DNA of 64,000 bases from assembly GCA_030737875.1 (NCBI GenBank), contig CM060911.1:96306599-96370598 (forward strand). The letters run 5' to 3'. The translations under genes and the position numbers were made by a program. Under the pieces are notes generated by a model, which saw only the letters and a program-made list of their open reading frames with translations, made no database searches and was not told where the DNA came from. Source of the stretch: Allium sativum (taxonomy: Eukaryota; Streptophyta; Magnoliopsida; Asparagales; Amaryllidaceae). This document shows, one piece after another, positions 34,284-46,879 of this stretch (positions are counted from its first letter, which is position 1; each line of letters begins with the position of its first letter).

Positions 34284-37272
34284 TGTAAAACACCCCACCT
34301 CCGTTAAGGTCACTCACAAAGGAAATGCATTAAATTTGGTGGAGTATTATAGGTAAAAGATACAGATAGTTTACAAGACAGACATACAAGCAGCGGAAAA
34401 CTGAAATTTTATTTCATAAGCACGTGGTCCAGTCAAATCATTACAACAACTATCTTAAAAACCAACTTCCAAAATCATTACAATAAAGCCTCTGTCATGA
34501 CTAAAACATAAAGAAGCATAAACAATAATAAAGCAGCATAAATCCCCAATTAAGAGTGTAACCACAGCCATAGCCCAAGAAAAGAGAGTCCAAGCAATAC
34601 GTCTACTTTCTTCAAGCTGGAAAAGGTCTGGACTAAGTTGAAGTATTCCCTCCCCGCGGACCTTGGGGGGGACGGAAGACAAGAAGACGAAAGAAAACGG
34701 GTAAGACATAAGCCTGGTAAGTCCAGTGATTATTTAGCATGTAAATAGGTAAAAGGATCATGACATGAATAAACTGAAGCTAGGACAATAACCTAGAAAT
34801 AAGATAACGATAAATAAGGCAAGGTAAACTGAATATACTATCGCAGTCATTTCTATTTCTCTGCACCTACTAACAAGTGTTTCAACTAGCACTATATGTT
34901 CATGATAAAATGATCCCTTTTCTCGATCGGCTTCTACTTGCATGCATTTATGACTTGTTTCATTCGGCCCCGCTTGATTGTAGATACCTATGCTGGTCCC
35001 ACCATGGGGTGTATCAATTCCTATGGTGGCGACCCGACACAAATTCAAGATGCACAGTGTATACTACTGATGCCCAGTGCCTGATTTGTCCATGCCAGAG
35101 GACGTGCACGCCCATACTCCGTTGGAACCTACACTGCTGCACCACCCGCTGTTATTTTGACCGCTTGTAATCAGCCCAATAATCGTTCCCACCCTGCCTA
35201 GTTCAGGGTACCATGATACATCTATGTGGGTTACTGCTGAAATGGGTCCCCGTTACTAGGGTTTCCTAATCATCATGTTAAAATGGTTAAGTGTTCTCAA
35301 ATTAACCTAACGCTCACCCATCATTTTAGTTAACATGTTGTGCTGGTTAAGTGTTGCCTTAATTTACTTAACCTTACCATTCTTAGCCTGCCTGTTTCTT
35401 AACTTTAGTTCATTCATTAAAGCACCAACCTCTCACATTAGATCTATATTGTTGCGGTCGCTGGATGTGCCAGAAGGTTCCTGGCAGTCTTACACCGCAA
35501 CTCAATCTAACCTCGGGTTTTTGGGCTTAATGCGCTAACATCTCACATTAGATCTGTATTGTTACTGTTGCTGGATATGCCGGGCGGTTTCGGGCTGTCT
35601 TACACCGTAACTCAATCTTATGTCGGGCAAGGCATATTCGTCTTTTAATTAATTTACATATTTACCATTTATGTTTATATGTAAATTATCCACCAATGTT
35701 GTCAACTCAAGTCATGTCCCATTTACCCCCTAAATTATGCCCATAATTCTTAGGTATACAAATTATACCATTTCATTCCATTAATCATTTACATGATCAT
35801 GAGCCAACCTATGGCAATAGCATATAATTTTAATATTTTTCCCAACGTATCTCCTGTTATTCGTTCACATAAATTACATAGAACGTTAGGCTCGCAAATT
35901 AGCTTAACTCATAAACAAAGAGGGAAAAAGAAAAGGGACATGTAACATTCCAACGACATAAAACAGTTTAGATCAACTAAGCATATGTAATATAAATTTG
36001 GCATAGTACTACACAAATTTAATTAAGCATCTAAATGTGAACTTGCATTTGAGTTGGATCAAATTAACATAGATCTAAACATCTAAACATGTAGATCTAG
36101 ACATATAAGCATATATGAACATGACTTAGCTTATGATCTTGCATATAACATAACATAAGGAATCACCAAATTTATATACAACATGATAGGTTCATTGCCA
36201 AATTATTATACAACATGATAGGTTCATCACCAATTTAACATACAACATAATAAGTCCATCACCAATTTAATGTACAACATGATTGGTTCATCACCAAATT
36301 TATATACAACATGATTGGTTCATCACCAAATTAATATACAACATGATAGGTTCATCACCAAATTAATATACAACATGATAGGCTGTATCAATAACAATAG
36401 TCACGTAGGCATAGGTAATTTCAGAATTGCTATATGGATCAAAATGCGATCATCTTATAACTAGGAACAGTTCTAGTTCTGCATCATTACAAGTCATGAC
36501 TTTTATTTGTTCGAATCTAAAGAATAACTGAACTTTCAAACAAAAGTACAAATCTTGTTTTTTGGGATCTGATTTCTGAAACTGAAAAGCTATCCTTTGA
36601 TGTAGACTATTGATTCTCTAGTTTTGATTTGATTTGGGACTTTCTAACTTGACTTGTAGTTTAGAGAAAAATGGAGGCTACGCTAGTTTGGCCATGGACA
36701 ACATGACGACTTTAGAGAGAAAATTTTATGTGGTTTTAGGTTTGAGGGTTGGGGTTGTTTATATAGAAGTTTAGATTAATGAGAGCCGTTATATCAACCT
36801 AAGAGTAATCAGAGCCATCCGGACCAAACAGAGCCAACCGGAAGTCGCCGCATAAGTCCTAGTGACTCAGAAAATGTCACAAGACAAAACAACCCAGATC
36901 TAACCGAGGGGGTCGACCCCTACAGGGGGGTCAACACCCCTCTTGGGGGGTCGACACCTAAGTCGACCCCGCTGGGGGGAGTCGACCCCTATGCGGGGAA
37001 TTTTCCCCCCTAGCTGCTTCTCTCGAAATTTCTGAATTTGAACTATTCTTTAATTTAATTATTATTTATATTTAATTTCTGTTTAAACTTGAAATCTTCT
37101 GAACTCCATAACTTCTTCATACGGAGTCCGATTCACACAAACTCGGACTCTATCTCAAGTAGAATTCCGAGATGAACGCAATGGAATAACCCATTTCCCC
37201 TAATTCCCAATTTAAAATTAAGTATTCTTTAATTCGTTACATTAATGTTCATAGAAAATATGGGGTGTTACA
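34284..37272 (-). repeat. Element B 5' LTR (2989 bp)
   Basis: Pairs with 26298-29189. From the promoter side: GTCGAC cluster 36908-37006, TATA complement near 36758-36767, 32-bp repeats about 36155-36390, hairpin pair 35429-35629, G run 34665-34671 (7 bases here, 19 in the other LTR) and AATAAA complement 34408-34413. Confidence 0.9.
35429..35629 (-). repeat. Conserved hairpin pair, B 5' LTR
   Basis: Units 35429-35518 and 35540-35629. The first pairs TTAGATC/ATCTAA and TTGCGGT/ACCGCAA. In the second GTTACtGT faces ACcGTAAC. The loops keep GCTGGATxTGCC. Confidence 0.75.
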
Positions 37273-37590
37273 TGTTGCATTTATATGAATGATCATGCAT
37301 TCATGTAGAAGTTATAAAGTACGATTAGGAATAATTGCATACATAATGGACTCATGGCACTATCATGATTTGCATTAAGGAGGTCAACTGAATCAGTAGA
37401 CCGCCTGATTTTGCATTAGATAAGGACACATACACACACTATGCATATAGTCGTGAAAGCATTAGAAATCTTTTTAAGGACAATGGATGCCTGTGTTTGA
37501 TGGTTGAGTAGATGGACGTTTGGCTTGTTGGATATACGTTCTTCTTGACCTCAAGATTTTGGGGGCGAAATCCTTTAAGGAGGGGAGAAT
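37273..37590 (+). other. Element A 3' untranslated region and polypurine tract
   Basis: Begins with the TGTTG duplication of B. No gene. Ends with TTTAAGGAGGGGAGAA at 37575-37590, the polypurine tract, immediately before the 3' LTR. Confidence 0.8.
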
Positions 37591-39160
37591 GTAACACCCC
37601 CGCATTTTCTGTGAATATTAAAATAACGAATTAGAAGATAATTAATTTTAAAAGTGGGAATTAAGAGAAACGGGTTATGCCATTGCGTTCATCTCGGAAT
37701 ACTGCTTGAGATAGAGTCCGAGTTTGCATGAATCAGAGTCCGTACGAAGAAGTTATGGAGTTTAGAAGATTTCAAGTTTATGTAGAAAATATAAATAATA
37801 ATTAAAAATCTCAAACCAAGTTCAAAATTTGAAATTCCAGCAGAATAGGCTGAGCGGAAAAATTTCCACTCAGGGTGTCGACCCCCCTAGGGGAGTCGAC
37901 ATAGGTGTCGACCACCCTGTAGGGTGTCGACCCCTTTTTGATCTAGTTCCTGTGACGATTTTTCTGAGCCCTGAGCCAATGTACCTTCACTGTTTGGCCT
38001 AATGGTCGATTTCTGAGTTATTAGGGCATATGTGGCGAATTCCGGTTGGCTCTATTTGGTCTGGATGGCTCTGATTACTCCTAGGATGATCTAACAGCTC
38101 CTATTAATCTAAACTTCTATATAATCAACCCTAACCCTCAACCTTAAAACCTCATAACCTTGCTCTCTGAAGCCGTCATGATATCCATGGCCAAACTAGC
38201 ATAGCCTACATTTTTCTCTAAACTAGTAATCGATTAGAAGAACTTCATATCAAATGTCTACATCAAAGGATAGCTTTTCAAATTCAGAAATCAGATCCAA
38301 GAATATAAAAATTATTCTTTTTCTGTAAGTTCAGTTATTATTCAGATTTAAACACTTTTACAAAAATCATGACTGTGATGAATCAGATTTAGAACTATGC
38401 CTAATTGTAAGATAATCAATTATGATTCATTCTTACACTTTTGAAAAAACTGAAAATACCTATGCCTATGAGATTATTGTGTTTGATGCAATTAAGTCTA
38501 TCATATTGTACATCAAATTGGTAACACTTTTATGTTAAATTCTATCGAATCTATATGCCTATGATGTAACTTACCAGTTTTTTCATATTTGCGGTCAATG
38601 TACAACAAATCTATTTGAAATCGTGATCCTTATGTTGATATAACTTTACATGGTTATGTCAATTCTTGTTTCCCTTCTCTTTTCCCCTTTTAGCTTATTT
38701 TATGAATACTAGGTTCATTCGAAACCTAGATGGAATCTTATTATACGTTCAACTGGAATGCGGGGATATTGGGGAATAATCTATTTGGTAATAGTGGAAC
38801 ATAATTTGTATCTTGTGATTTGAGGGCATAATTGTTATTGTTGCGAACTGAGGGAAAATTGAAATATTAAATCCAGATTGGACGTAAACTGTAAATTGGA
38901 ATACTAAATCTAAATTGTGCATAACTATCAGTTGGGACGCCAAACATAATGTATATTGTGATTTTGGGGCATGACTATTATTGTAAATTTAGGAAGATTG
39001 GGTGTAGCCTATTTGGATTAATAACTTGTAATTGAATTTGTTGGGTATAACTTGAGAATTGAAACATGAATAGTTTTGTGAAATTGAGATAATTAACATG
39101 TAAAATCTGGACTTGGACATGTATGGCAAATATGTAAGTTAACTAAAAGGTGAACATGCC

Positions 39161-39365
39161 TAACCCGAGGTTAGAATGAGTTGCGGTGTAAAATTGCCCA
39201 AAGCCGCCCGGTACATCCAGTAGCTGCAACAACATAGATCCAATGTGAGAGGTTAGCGCACTTAGCCCAAAACCCGAGGTTAGAATGAGTTTACGGTAGA
39301 AGTCTGCCCGGAACCACCCGGCACATCCAGCAACCGCAAACAACAGTTCTAATATGAGAGGTTAA
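39161..39365 (+). repeat. Conserved hairpin pair, A 3' LTR
   Basis: Units 39161-39252 and 39268-39365. The second has the cleanest stem in A: TTAGAA against TTCTAA and GTTTaCGGT against ACCGcAAAC, around GCCCGGAACCACCCGGCACA. Confidence 0.75.
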
Positions 39366-39404
39366 GGCATAAACGAATTAATGCTAATGAACGGACTTGC
39401 TAAG

Positions 39405-40085
39405 AATGGTAGGGTTAAGTTGAAACAAGAGGGCAACACTTAACCAGTATAACATGACGTGTGATAGAGTTAAGTTAAAATAAGAGGGCAACACTTAACC
39501 AATATAACATAACTTGTGGTAGGGTTAAGTAACACAAGAAGGCAACACTTAACCAGTAAAACATGACGTGTGGTAGGGTTAAGTTAAAACAAGAGGGCAA
39601 CACTTAACCAATATAACATGACGTGTTGTAGGATTAAGTAACACAAGAAGGCAACACTTAACCAGTATAACATGACGTGTGGTAGGGTTAAGTAACACAA
39701 GAAGGAAACACTTAACCAATGTAACATGACAAGTGGGTGGGTTAATTTAACAAGAAACACTTAACCAATATAACATGACGAATGAATGGGGTTAAGTTAA
39801 TAAGAAACACTTAACCAATATAAAATGATGAACGAGTGGGGTTAAGTTAATGAGAAACACTTAACCAATATAACATGGTGAATGAACAGGGTTAAGTTAA
39901 TAGGAAACACTTAACCAATACAACATGATGAATGAGAAGGGTTAATTTAATAAGAAACACTTAACTAACATGACATGATGATTGGGTGGGTTGAGTTAAC
40001 ATGAATGGGCAACACTCAACCAATATTACATGATCAAAGTGGATAGGGTTAAGACAAGCTTAACCAATAATATGTATTGACTAGA
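39405..40085 (+). repeat. Tandem hairpin array, A 3' LTR
   Basis: Same GGTTAAGT / ACTTAACC units as 7895-8560, similar copy number, with scattered differences in single units. Confidence 0.8.
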
Positions 40086-42811
40086 AAAGTGGAAAGGGGT
40101 TAAGTACATATCGTGTAGGTGGGTAATATTAGTATATATAGGACCACAAACTTAACCGTTAAATAAACATGTTTGAATAAGTGGGAGGGTTAAGTACATC
40201 TCGTATAGGTGGGTAATATTTGTATATATAGGCCCACAAACATAACCAGTAGGAAACCCTAATAACGGGGACCCGTTTCAGCAGTAACCCACATAGATGT
40301 ATCATGGTACCCTGAACTAGGCAAGGTGGGGCACGATTACTGGGCTGATTATAAGCGGTCAAAATATCGACAGAGGATACGTCAATGTAGGTTCCTACGG
40401 ATTACGGGCGTGCATGTACTCCGGAGTGGAAAAAGCAGGCACTGGATACTAGTAGTTATACACTGTGCATCTTGAATCATGTCGAGTTGCTATCATAGGG
40501 ATTGATACACCTTATGGTGGGACCATCACATGGTATCTACACGCAAGAGAGGGCCGATTGACACAGACACAAGGAACATTAATACAAGTAGGGAGCCGAT
40601 CGATAGGGTGGTAAGGGTACATCTAACATATTCATGGCAATTTGGCAGATTGAGGTGGAATCCTCATAATAGATGTACACTTGAAGGCTACCACAATTGC
40701 GGGGATTGGGATCACATTATCGTATGATCATTTTATTCAAATTACTAGTTGGGACACTAGTTAGGTGGTGAAGAGATATAGAAATTAGAATAACAGGGTA
40801 ATAACGAAACAGAGAAAGAGTAGAAGCGCATTCAGTTTACCTTGCCTTATCATATCTTATGCTTATCTTAGGTTATCTTGCTACTATGGTATTGTCCTAT
40901 ATTCAGTTTATTCATGTCATGATCCTTTTTCCTGTTTACATGCTAGTAATCACTGAGCTTACCAGACTTATGTTTGACCTAGTTTGTTTTGCCTCTTTTC
41001 TTCCGTTTGCCCCCAGGTAGTCAGGGAGGGAATAGCTCAGCTTAGTCTGGACCGTTTCTCTTTCCAAGCTTGAAGATTAGTCGATGTACTGCTTTGAACT
41101 ATCTTTTCCACTTCTATGGCTGGCTCATGCTTTATTGGGGAATATCAGTATCAGTTTATGCTTCTTTATTTTGTTAAACAAGACAGATGGTTTGTTGTAA
41201 TGTGTAACACCCTACCTCCGTTAAGGTCACTCACAAAGGGAATGCCTTAACTTTGATGGAGCGTTTTAGTAGAGAGAACAGAATATTACAAGATAGATAA
41301 GTAGTACTTGAAAAATTATAACTTTATTACAGCAGAAGCAGAAATAAGTTTGGTTACATCTTTCTAAATAACAATACCAAAACTTAAGTACACAATTATC
41401 AGTCTTATATAAAATCCTTCAGAATGTAAAGTTTCAAAGCCATAATTGCCAACATAAACTGCCATGAAAAATAGAGTCAAAGCCAAGCAATACTCCAAGC
41501 ACTTCAAGCAGAGAGAATCGGAATCAAGCTCCTATGTTTCCACCCTGAGCACCTTGGGGGGGGGGGGAGGGAATGGAAAGAAAAGGGGCGAAAACAAACG
41601 AGGTCAGACATAAAGTCTGGCGAGTCCAGTGACTTCCAGCATATAAACAAATAATATTATCATGACATGTAAATAAAGCTAGATTAGAGATTACATCAAC
41701 AGGAATAGCAGATATACTTTAAGTTAACAGAAGAAATAGAATGATGTTAACCAAGTTATGTTCCTTACTTACATCTTACTTCTCTACACTAATACTAGTA
41801 TAACAGGGTTAGGTGTTACCCTAATGTCTAAACTGAAATAGAATCGAAACAGAATAATCTATACAGAAACAGAATGCTAGTAATGGGCCTTCACCACCTC
41901 AGCAGACAGAAGGTACAGAAGCAGAATACTAATAATGCGCCTTTACCACCCAACTAATGGGCCTTTACCACCCCCAACAGACAGAAGGTACGAAAACAAA
42001 ATCGGGAACGGAATCAGAGACGAAAACAGAATAATCCCTACGGAAACAAAATGTTAGAATTAAGTGTACACTAGTAATGGGCCTTTACCACCCCAACAGA
42101 CGGTACCACGCAGAAACAGACAGTTGTTACCACCCAACAAAAACAGATGGTACCAACAGAAACAGACAGAACTAAGTGTACCCTAAGTCCTACCCCAAGC
42201 GATTGGCTCCCTAATACATAAATACCATGTGTCGGCCCTATAGTAGGGTGTATCACTCCCTAAAGTGGCAACCTATTGGCACAGACCTATTTACAGATGT
42301 CACGGTGTCTTACATCCTTAGAGCAGACCAGATCCATGCACGCACATGACCCGGTTGGAATGCACCATCAATACCCCTCGCCATTATTAGAACGAACCAC
42401 TTAGAATAAGTTCAGTAAGCGTGCCCGGACCCCTACATAGCGTGGGGTCAAATTTTTTGATACCAGTAAGGGTTACTGACTAATATGGGTCCCAAACAAC
42501 AGAAGACACAAGTATTTCCCCTCCTAACCTTGTGTCCCCAGACTAATAGATTTCAGATTAACTTGTTTACAAGTTTCAGACATACAGAGTTCAGATTTAC
42601 TAGTTCACAGATCAGACAATCTAGTTAACAACTTTTCGGACTAACGGACCAGATGTACAACTTAGAGATTGTCTAACTTTGTATTGGGCCTACAGATTCA
42701 CGAAACGGGTTTGTTAAATTCATCAGTCAAGTTGGTTTAACCCTATCCACCCAACACGTTTTAGACATCATAGTTATCTCAGATTTGCATTAATTAAATA
42801 TTAATGCACAG

Positions 42812-43020
42812 ACCTCTCACATTAGGTCGGTAGCTTGTGGACGCTGGATATGCCGGGCGGTTCCAGAAAGACTTCTGCCACAAGCCAGACCTAACCTCCT
42901 GTCTAAGAATATTTTAGTTATTCCTATGACTTCTCACATTAGACTGACAGTTTGCGTTCGCTGGTTAAGCCGGTTGGTTCCGTGTAGGCTTCTACCGTAA
43001 ACGGAGTCTAACCTCGTGTC
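42812..43020 (-). repeat. Conserved hairpin pair with divergent stems, C 3' LTR
   Basis: Unit 42812-42900 pairs TTAGGTC with GACCTAA and GCTTGTGG with CCACAAGC. Unit 42930-43020 pairs TTAGACT with AGTCTAA. The loop keeps CGCTGGATATGCCGGGCGG in the first and a diverged form in the second. Confidence 0.78.
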
Positions 43021-44403
43021 ATAGCCACTTTATTCCATTACAGAAAATATCAGACTAATTATGTCCATTTAGCAGATTTAACTTCTTTACAAGTTACGAC
43101 AGATTATCCAAAGTTCTATTAACATGTTTTGCTCAATTTTAGATCGAGCCTCCAAATTACAATTATTTAGCTTTCAACAGATTAAGCAATTCAACATATT
43201 TAGCAGATAACAGATCTAGCAGATTAGGAAATTTAGCAAATTAGCAGAACAGGCAATTCAACAGATTTAGCAGATTTAACATTTCTTAAAAATTCTATTT
43301 ACATATCTTGCCTTATCATAAATTAATCCTAAACTCGGCTCAAATCATGGTCATAATTCATAATACAATATATGCCCCCAAATTTTCGTTAAACTTTGCA
43401 CAGTACAGAACACTCTCTAAAAGCCCCAAATCATGATATAAATTATGCCAAATTATAGTCTTTAACGACGATATCCAAAAATCCATATTTATGCACATTC
43501 ACATTAATAGTTATCCTATTTTAATATAGGTCCTTACACCTAAGTTTCATATTCCTTTTTCAAGTCATGAATCGTTATATAAAATATACCCAAAAATCTA
43601 GATCTTTAAATTATATCCTCTCAAAATCAGATCTTAATTTTTATATGCATTATGTCCCCAAGTTTCAAGTCATATGTTATCATTCAATGATTCCTCTTCT
43701 TCCAAATCACAGAGTATGCACAGATCTAGATCTAATTTACAACATATGTCCTTTTCTCAAATCAGTCACAAATCAGTCATGTCCAATTATGCATTATTCA
43801 TTATTTACTCCCAAATTTAGCGTTTGTGCGTTAATCTCTTATGAGATTTGGTGCAAGCTCGTAGTAGCCTGGCTATTGAACAGAAAAAAAGAAGGAGAAT
43901 AGTCACAGAAAAACAGATCTGACAGATAAGAATATGAATAACCTTAGATTCAGATATATAGCCATGTCAAGATCATAATTAAATTTCATATCTGAAAATA
44001 ACTGTACTCACAAAAAGGGAATGATTCTTGTATTCTGGAATCTGTATTCTGACACTGAATAGCTCTCCTTGGCATAGACTATCGATTAGATTAGAAAATA
44101 GTTATTCTCTTTTAATTCTATTCAGATTGGAAGAAGATGCACTAGTTCTAGCTTTGATTTCAGCAGAGTAGCGACGCCATTATTTTATTTTAATTTGAAT
44201 AGAGGCAGAGTATAGGCAGAATGAAATTGTGTGGAGAGAAAGTGAGGTTTGGGGGGTGTTTTTATAGGAGAATAGGGTGATTTAGAGCCTTCAGATAAGT
44301 CCAGAAGTCATCAGAACCACCCAGCTCGAAGACAGGTCATCCAGCCACTCAGAAGAAGACACGTCATCACAGAACACTCCAGAATTCTGTGCTGGATCGG
44401 TAT

Positions 44404-44470
44404 GGGCGCACTTGGCAGGTGCGCCAGTGTATTTTTGTACTGGCGCACTTCACAAGTGCGCCAGTGTATT
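44404..44470. repeat. U3 palindromes (GGCGCAC type), C 3' LTR
   Basis: Two long dyads: GGCGCAC against GTGCGCC (44405-44425) and TGGCGCACTT against AAGTGCGCCA (about 44440-44463). They lie upstream of the TATA box, where A and B have GTCGAC clusters. The other C LTR has them at 50078-50142. Confidence 0.8.
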
Positions 44471-44674
44471 CTGGCTTGTTTCCGGTTTTTCTGCCTAACT
44501 TAGTTCGTCAATATCTTCTTCATACGGTATTCGTTTTACGCAAACTCGGATTCTATCTCAAGCAGAATTTCAAGAAGAACGCAATGGCACCATTCGTTTC
44601 CCTTAATTCTTCTCCTATAATTAAGTATGCTTTAATTTGTTACTTATACGTTCACAGAAAATAGGGGGTGTTAC

Positions 44675-45760
44675 ATTCTCCCCTCCTTAAAGGATTTCGT
44701 CCCCGAAATCTTCAAGTTAAGAAGGATGTGTCCTACCACATCCAATCATCCATCTACTCAACCATCATCCACAAGCATCCATTGTCCTTAGAAAACTTCT
44801 AATGTTGTATGAACATATGCAAAAGTGTGTGTATATGTCTCTTATCTAATGTAAAGATCAGGCAGTCTACTGATTCAGTTGACCTCATTGCGAACAATGT
44901 TGGTGCCATGAGTCCAATTATGTATGCAAGAAATCCTATTTGATACACATCACTTCTATATGTGTGTATAACCATTCATCCAAATGCAACATCCATGTGA
45001 TGAGCCAATCATTTTGCATCAACAAAAGTTGAAAAATGCGCACACATTCATATGCAGTATGAGAGTGTTTTTGAGCCGATCTAGTGCCTAGTGTGTGTAT
45101 ATGCATCCACGAGCAACCACTAGCAACCACTTGCATCCACTTGCAACCATCAAACATAACATGTCTCAAACACATGTTTACAACCATTAGCTTCTACCTA
45201 AAGGTCGAAGAATCGATCGATAGGATACAGCTGAGTGATAGAAGCAAGTATGATTAAAACAAGAGCTTTGTTCCTATTAGACATTGGTTAAGAAAATAAT
45301 TCCTTGAGTATCAACCCCGAAGATCGAAATCGACATCAGATTGACATCCAGTGAATTACTTCCATTAAACAACGCCAAAATGGAAATCTACTTCACGCTT
45401 TGAGTAAAAACCCCTAACCTTATCAGAAATATTCAGATAGTTACAGACTACTAGTACAGATAAGATTATCAAATGATTCTTAGGAAACCAAGCATGATAA
45501 AAAAACCAGAATGTATGCGTCATAGTCAACTTAACGCCCAACACAGATACCCGCAAACCCCAACTTATCACAAACAGATGAGTCATAACCCTTATGGGTT
45601 TGAGACTACAGGGGGATCAGAAACAAGACTAGTATTAAAGTGCAAAGTATCAATTACAGAATCAAAATGCCAGAATCCAAAAGAGTTTTAACTCAACAAT
45701 CAGATAAGGAAATTAAATCATCTACAGAATTTTTTTCCTATTTCTATCCTATCCACCAGC
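44675..45760 (-). other. Element C polypurine tract and non-coding 3' region
   Basis: On the minus strand the bases before the LTR read CTTTAAGGAGGGGAGAA. The remainder has no gene and corresponds to the 3' untranslated regions of A and B. The pol genes expected between gag and this region are absent. Confidence 0.8.
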
Positions 45761-45814
45761 CTCGAGGGTATTCTCCTGCCCTCCAGAAGTAGGACCTGTC
45801 CTCTGCCCTTGCTC

Positions 45815-46702
45815 TCATTTCTTCGGGCAGTCCCTTGTGAAGTGTCCCATCTCACCACAGTTGAAGCAAGTGCCCTTCCTCTTTCTGCAATCCTTGTTCA
45901 GATGAGTCGAGCTTCCACAAGTAAAGCACTTTTTCTCCTTCTTATCTTCAGACTTTTCATCCTTCTTTTGTGTTTCCTTTTTGGGCCCCGCCTTCTTGTT
46001 CTGTGGTCCTTCGAGCTTTTCATCTTTCTTTTTACTTTCAGCTTCATCTTCATGCATTAACGCCATGTCCACCAATTTCTCAATGGTTGCCCCCATAGGA
46101 ATGTGGGACATCGCCAATCCGTGTAGCGGCTCATTCAAACCTTTAGCAAACCACAGTGCCTTTTTATGCGGTGTATTTACCAAATCTAAGCCGAATCTCG
46201 CCAACTGATTAAACTTGTTGACGTACTCTCTCACTGATAAATCCCCTTGCTTCAACGCCAAGAACCTCTTTGCGTATAGACTCTCTTCCGCTCGTGATAG
46301 AAATTTCATCTCAAACCTATGCCTGAAATCCGTCCATGTCTCTACCGGACGCTCTCCATTTGTGACCTCCCACCAAACAGAAGCTTCATCCTTAAGCTAC
46401 CATACCGCCAACTGTATCTTCTGCCTTTCGTCCACCTCGAAGATAACGAACAAATCCTCAGTTTCTTTGAGCCAGTTCCTCGCCTCCACGAATGATTCAG
46501 TTCCATTAAAGTTCTTCCCACCCATGGCTCGAAAGTCTCTACATATCTTCGGGAAAGTATTCACGCGCGGAGGAGGAGGAACCACTGCAACTGGGGGAGG
46601 AGGGTCGTCTGCTGGGCCCGCATCATTAGCCCTAGCTTCTAGATACCTTCTAAACAAACTAGGTACCGATACGCCCTCTAGAAGTTTAAGATTTCCAGAC
46701 AT
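45815..46702 (-). pseudogene. gag: Element C gag, one in-frame stop
   Basis: Starts MSGNLKLLEG at 46702. The first 101 codons include GTESFVEARNWLKETEDLF and end QLAVW at a TAG (46394-46396). In the same frame gag continues without a stop from 46393 to 45815: FNQLARFGLDLVNTP, a Lys/Glu-rich linker and two CCHC knuckles (CFTCGSSTHLNKDC, whose Gly before His is Thr, and CFNCGEMGHFTRDC), ending at TGA 45815-45817. Compared with B it lacks everything after the second knuckle, protease included. One point mutation separates it from an open gag, consistent with gag being kept until recently. Confidence 0.85.
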
Positions 46703-46879
46703 ACTAAAACGGAAAAGAAAACGGATTCAAAACGGAGAAAAGATAGATACATGGCTTTTGGGGATTATGTTTTTCAAAATAAACTTTACTTTTGAAAATA
46801 CTTCCTTTGTAAAACTTTTTTGAAAATAGTTTTCGAAAACTTTTTATCAAATCTGGTAACCTTCAGCTCTGATACCAAG
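46703..46879 (-). other. Element C leader and primer-binding site
   Basis: AGCTCTGATACCA at 46865-46877 is the exact complement of the tRNA-iMet primer site, two bases from the LTR. An A-rich leader follows. Confidence 0.85.

Larger units (their letters stand above)
26298..37272 (-). mobile_element. Element B: full-length but defective Ty3/gypsy chromovirus-like retrotransposon
   Basis: Minus-strand element bounded by TGTAAAACACCCC at 26298 and GGGGTGTTACA at 37272, duplication TGTTG on both sides (26293-26297 and 37273-37277). In its own orientation: 5' LTR 37272-34284, primer site, gag-protease, RT, RNase H, integrase, 3' untranslated region, 3' LTR 29189-26298. It is the most complete copy of the A/B/C family here and serves as the reference for reading A and C. 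Several stops and frameshifts make it inactive. Confidence 0.92.
37591..41202 (+). repeat. Element A 3' LTR, main part
   Basis: Collinear with 6041-9693. Contains the shorter GTCGAC cluster 37853-37934, TATA near 38118, hairpin pair 39161-39365 and tandem hairpin array about 39405-40085. It breaks at 41202, after TAATG, where element C is inserted; the last 196 bases continue at 50354. Confidence 0.92.
41203..44674 (-). repeat. Element C 3' LTR (3472 bp)
   Basis: Pairs with 46880-50348. AATAAA complement 41323-41328; G run 41556-41567; repeated ACAGAAACAGAAT and TAATGGGCCTTTACCACC blocks at about 41840-42180; hairpin pair 42812-43020; TATA complement near 44257-44268; palindromes 44404-44470. 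Confidence 0.9.
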
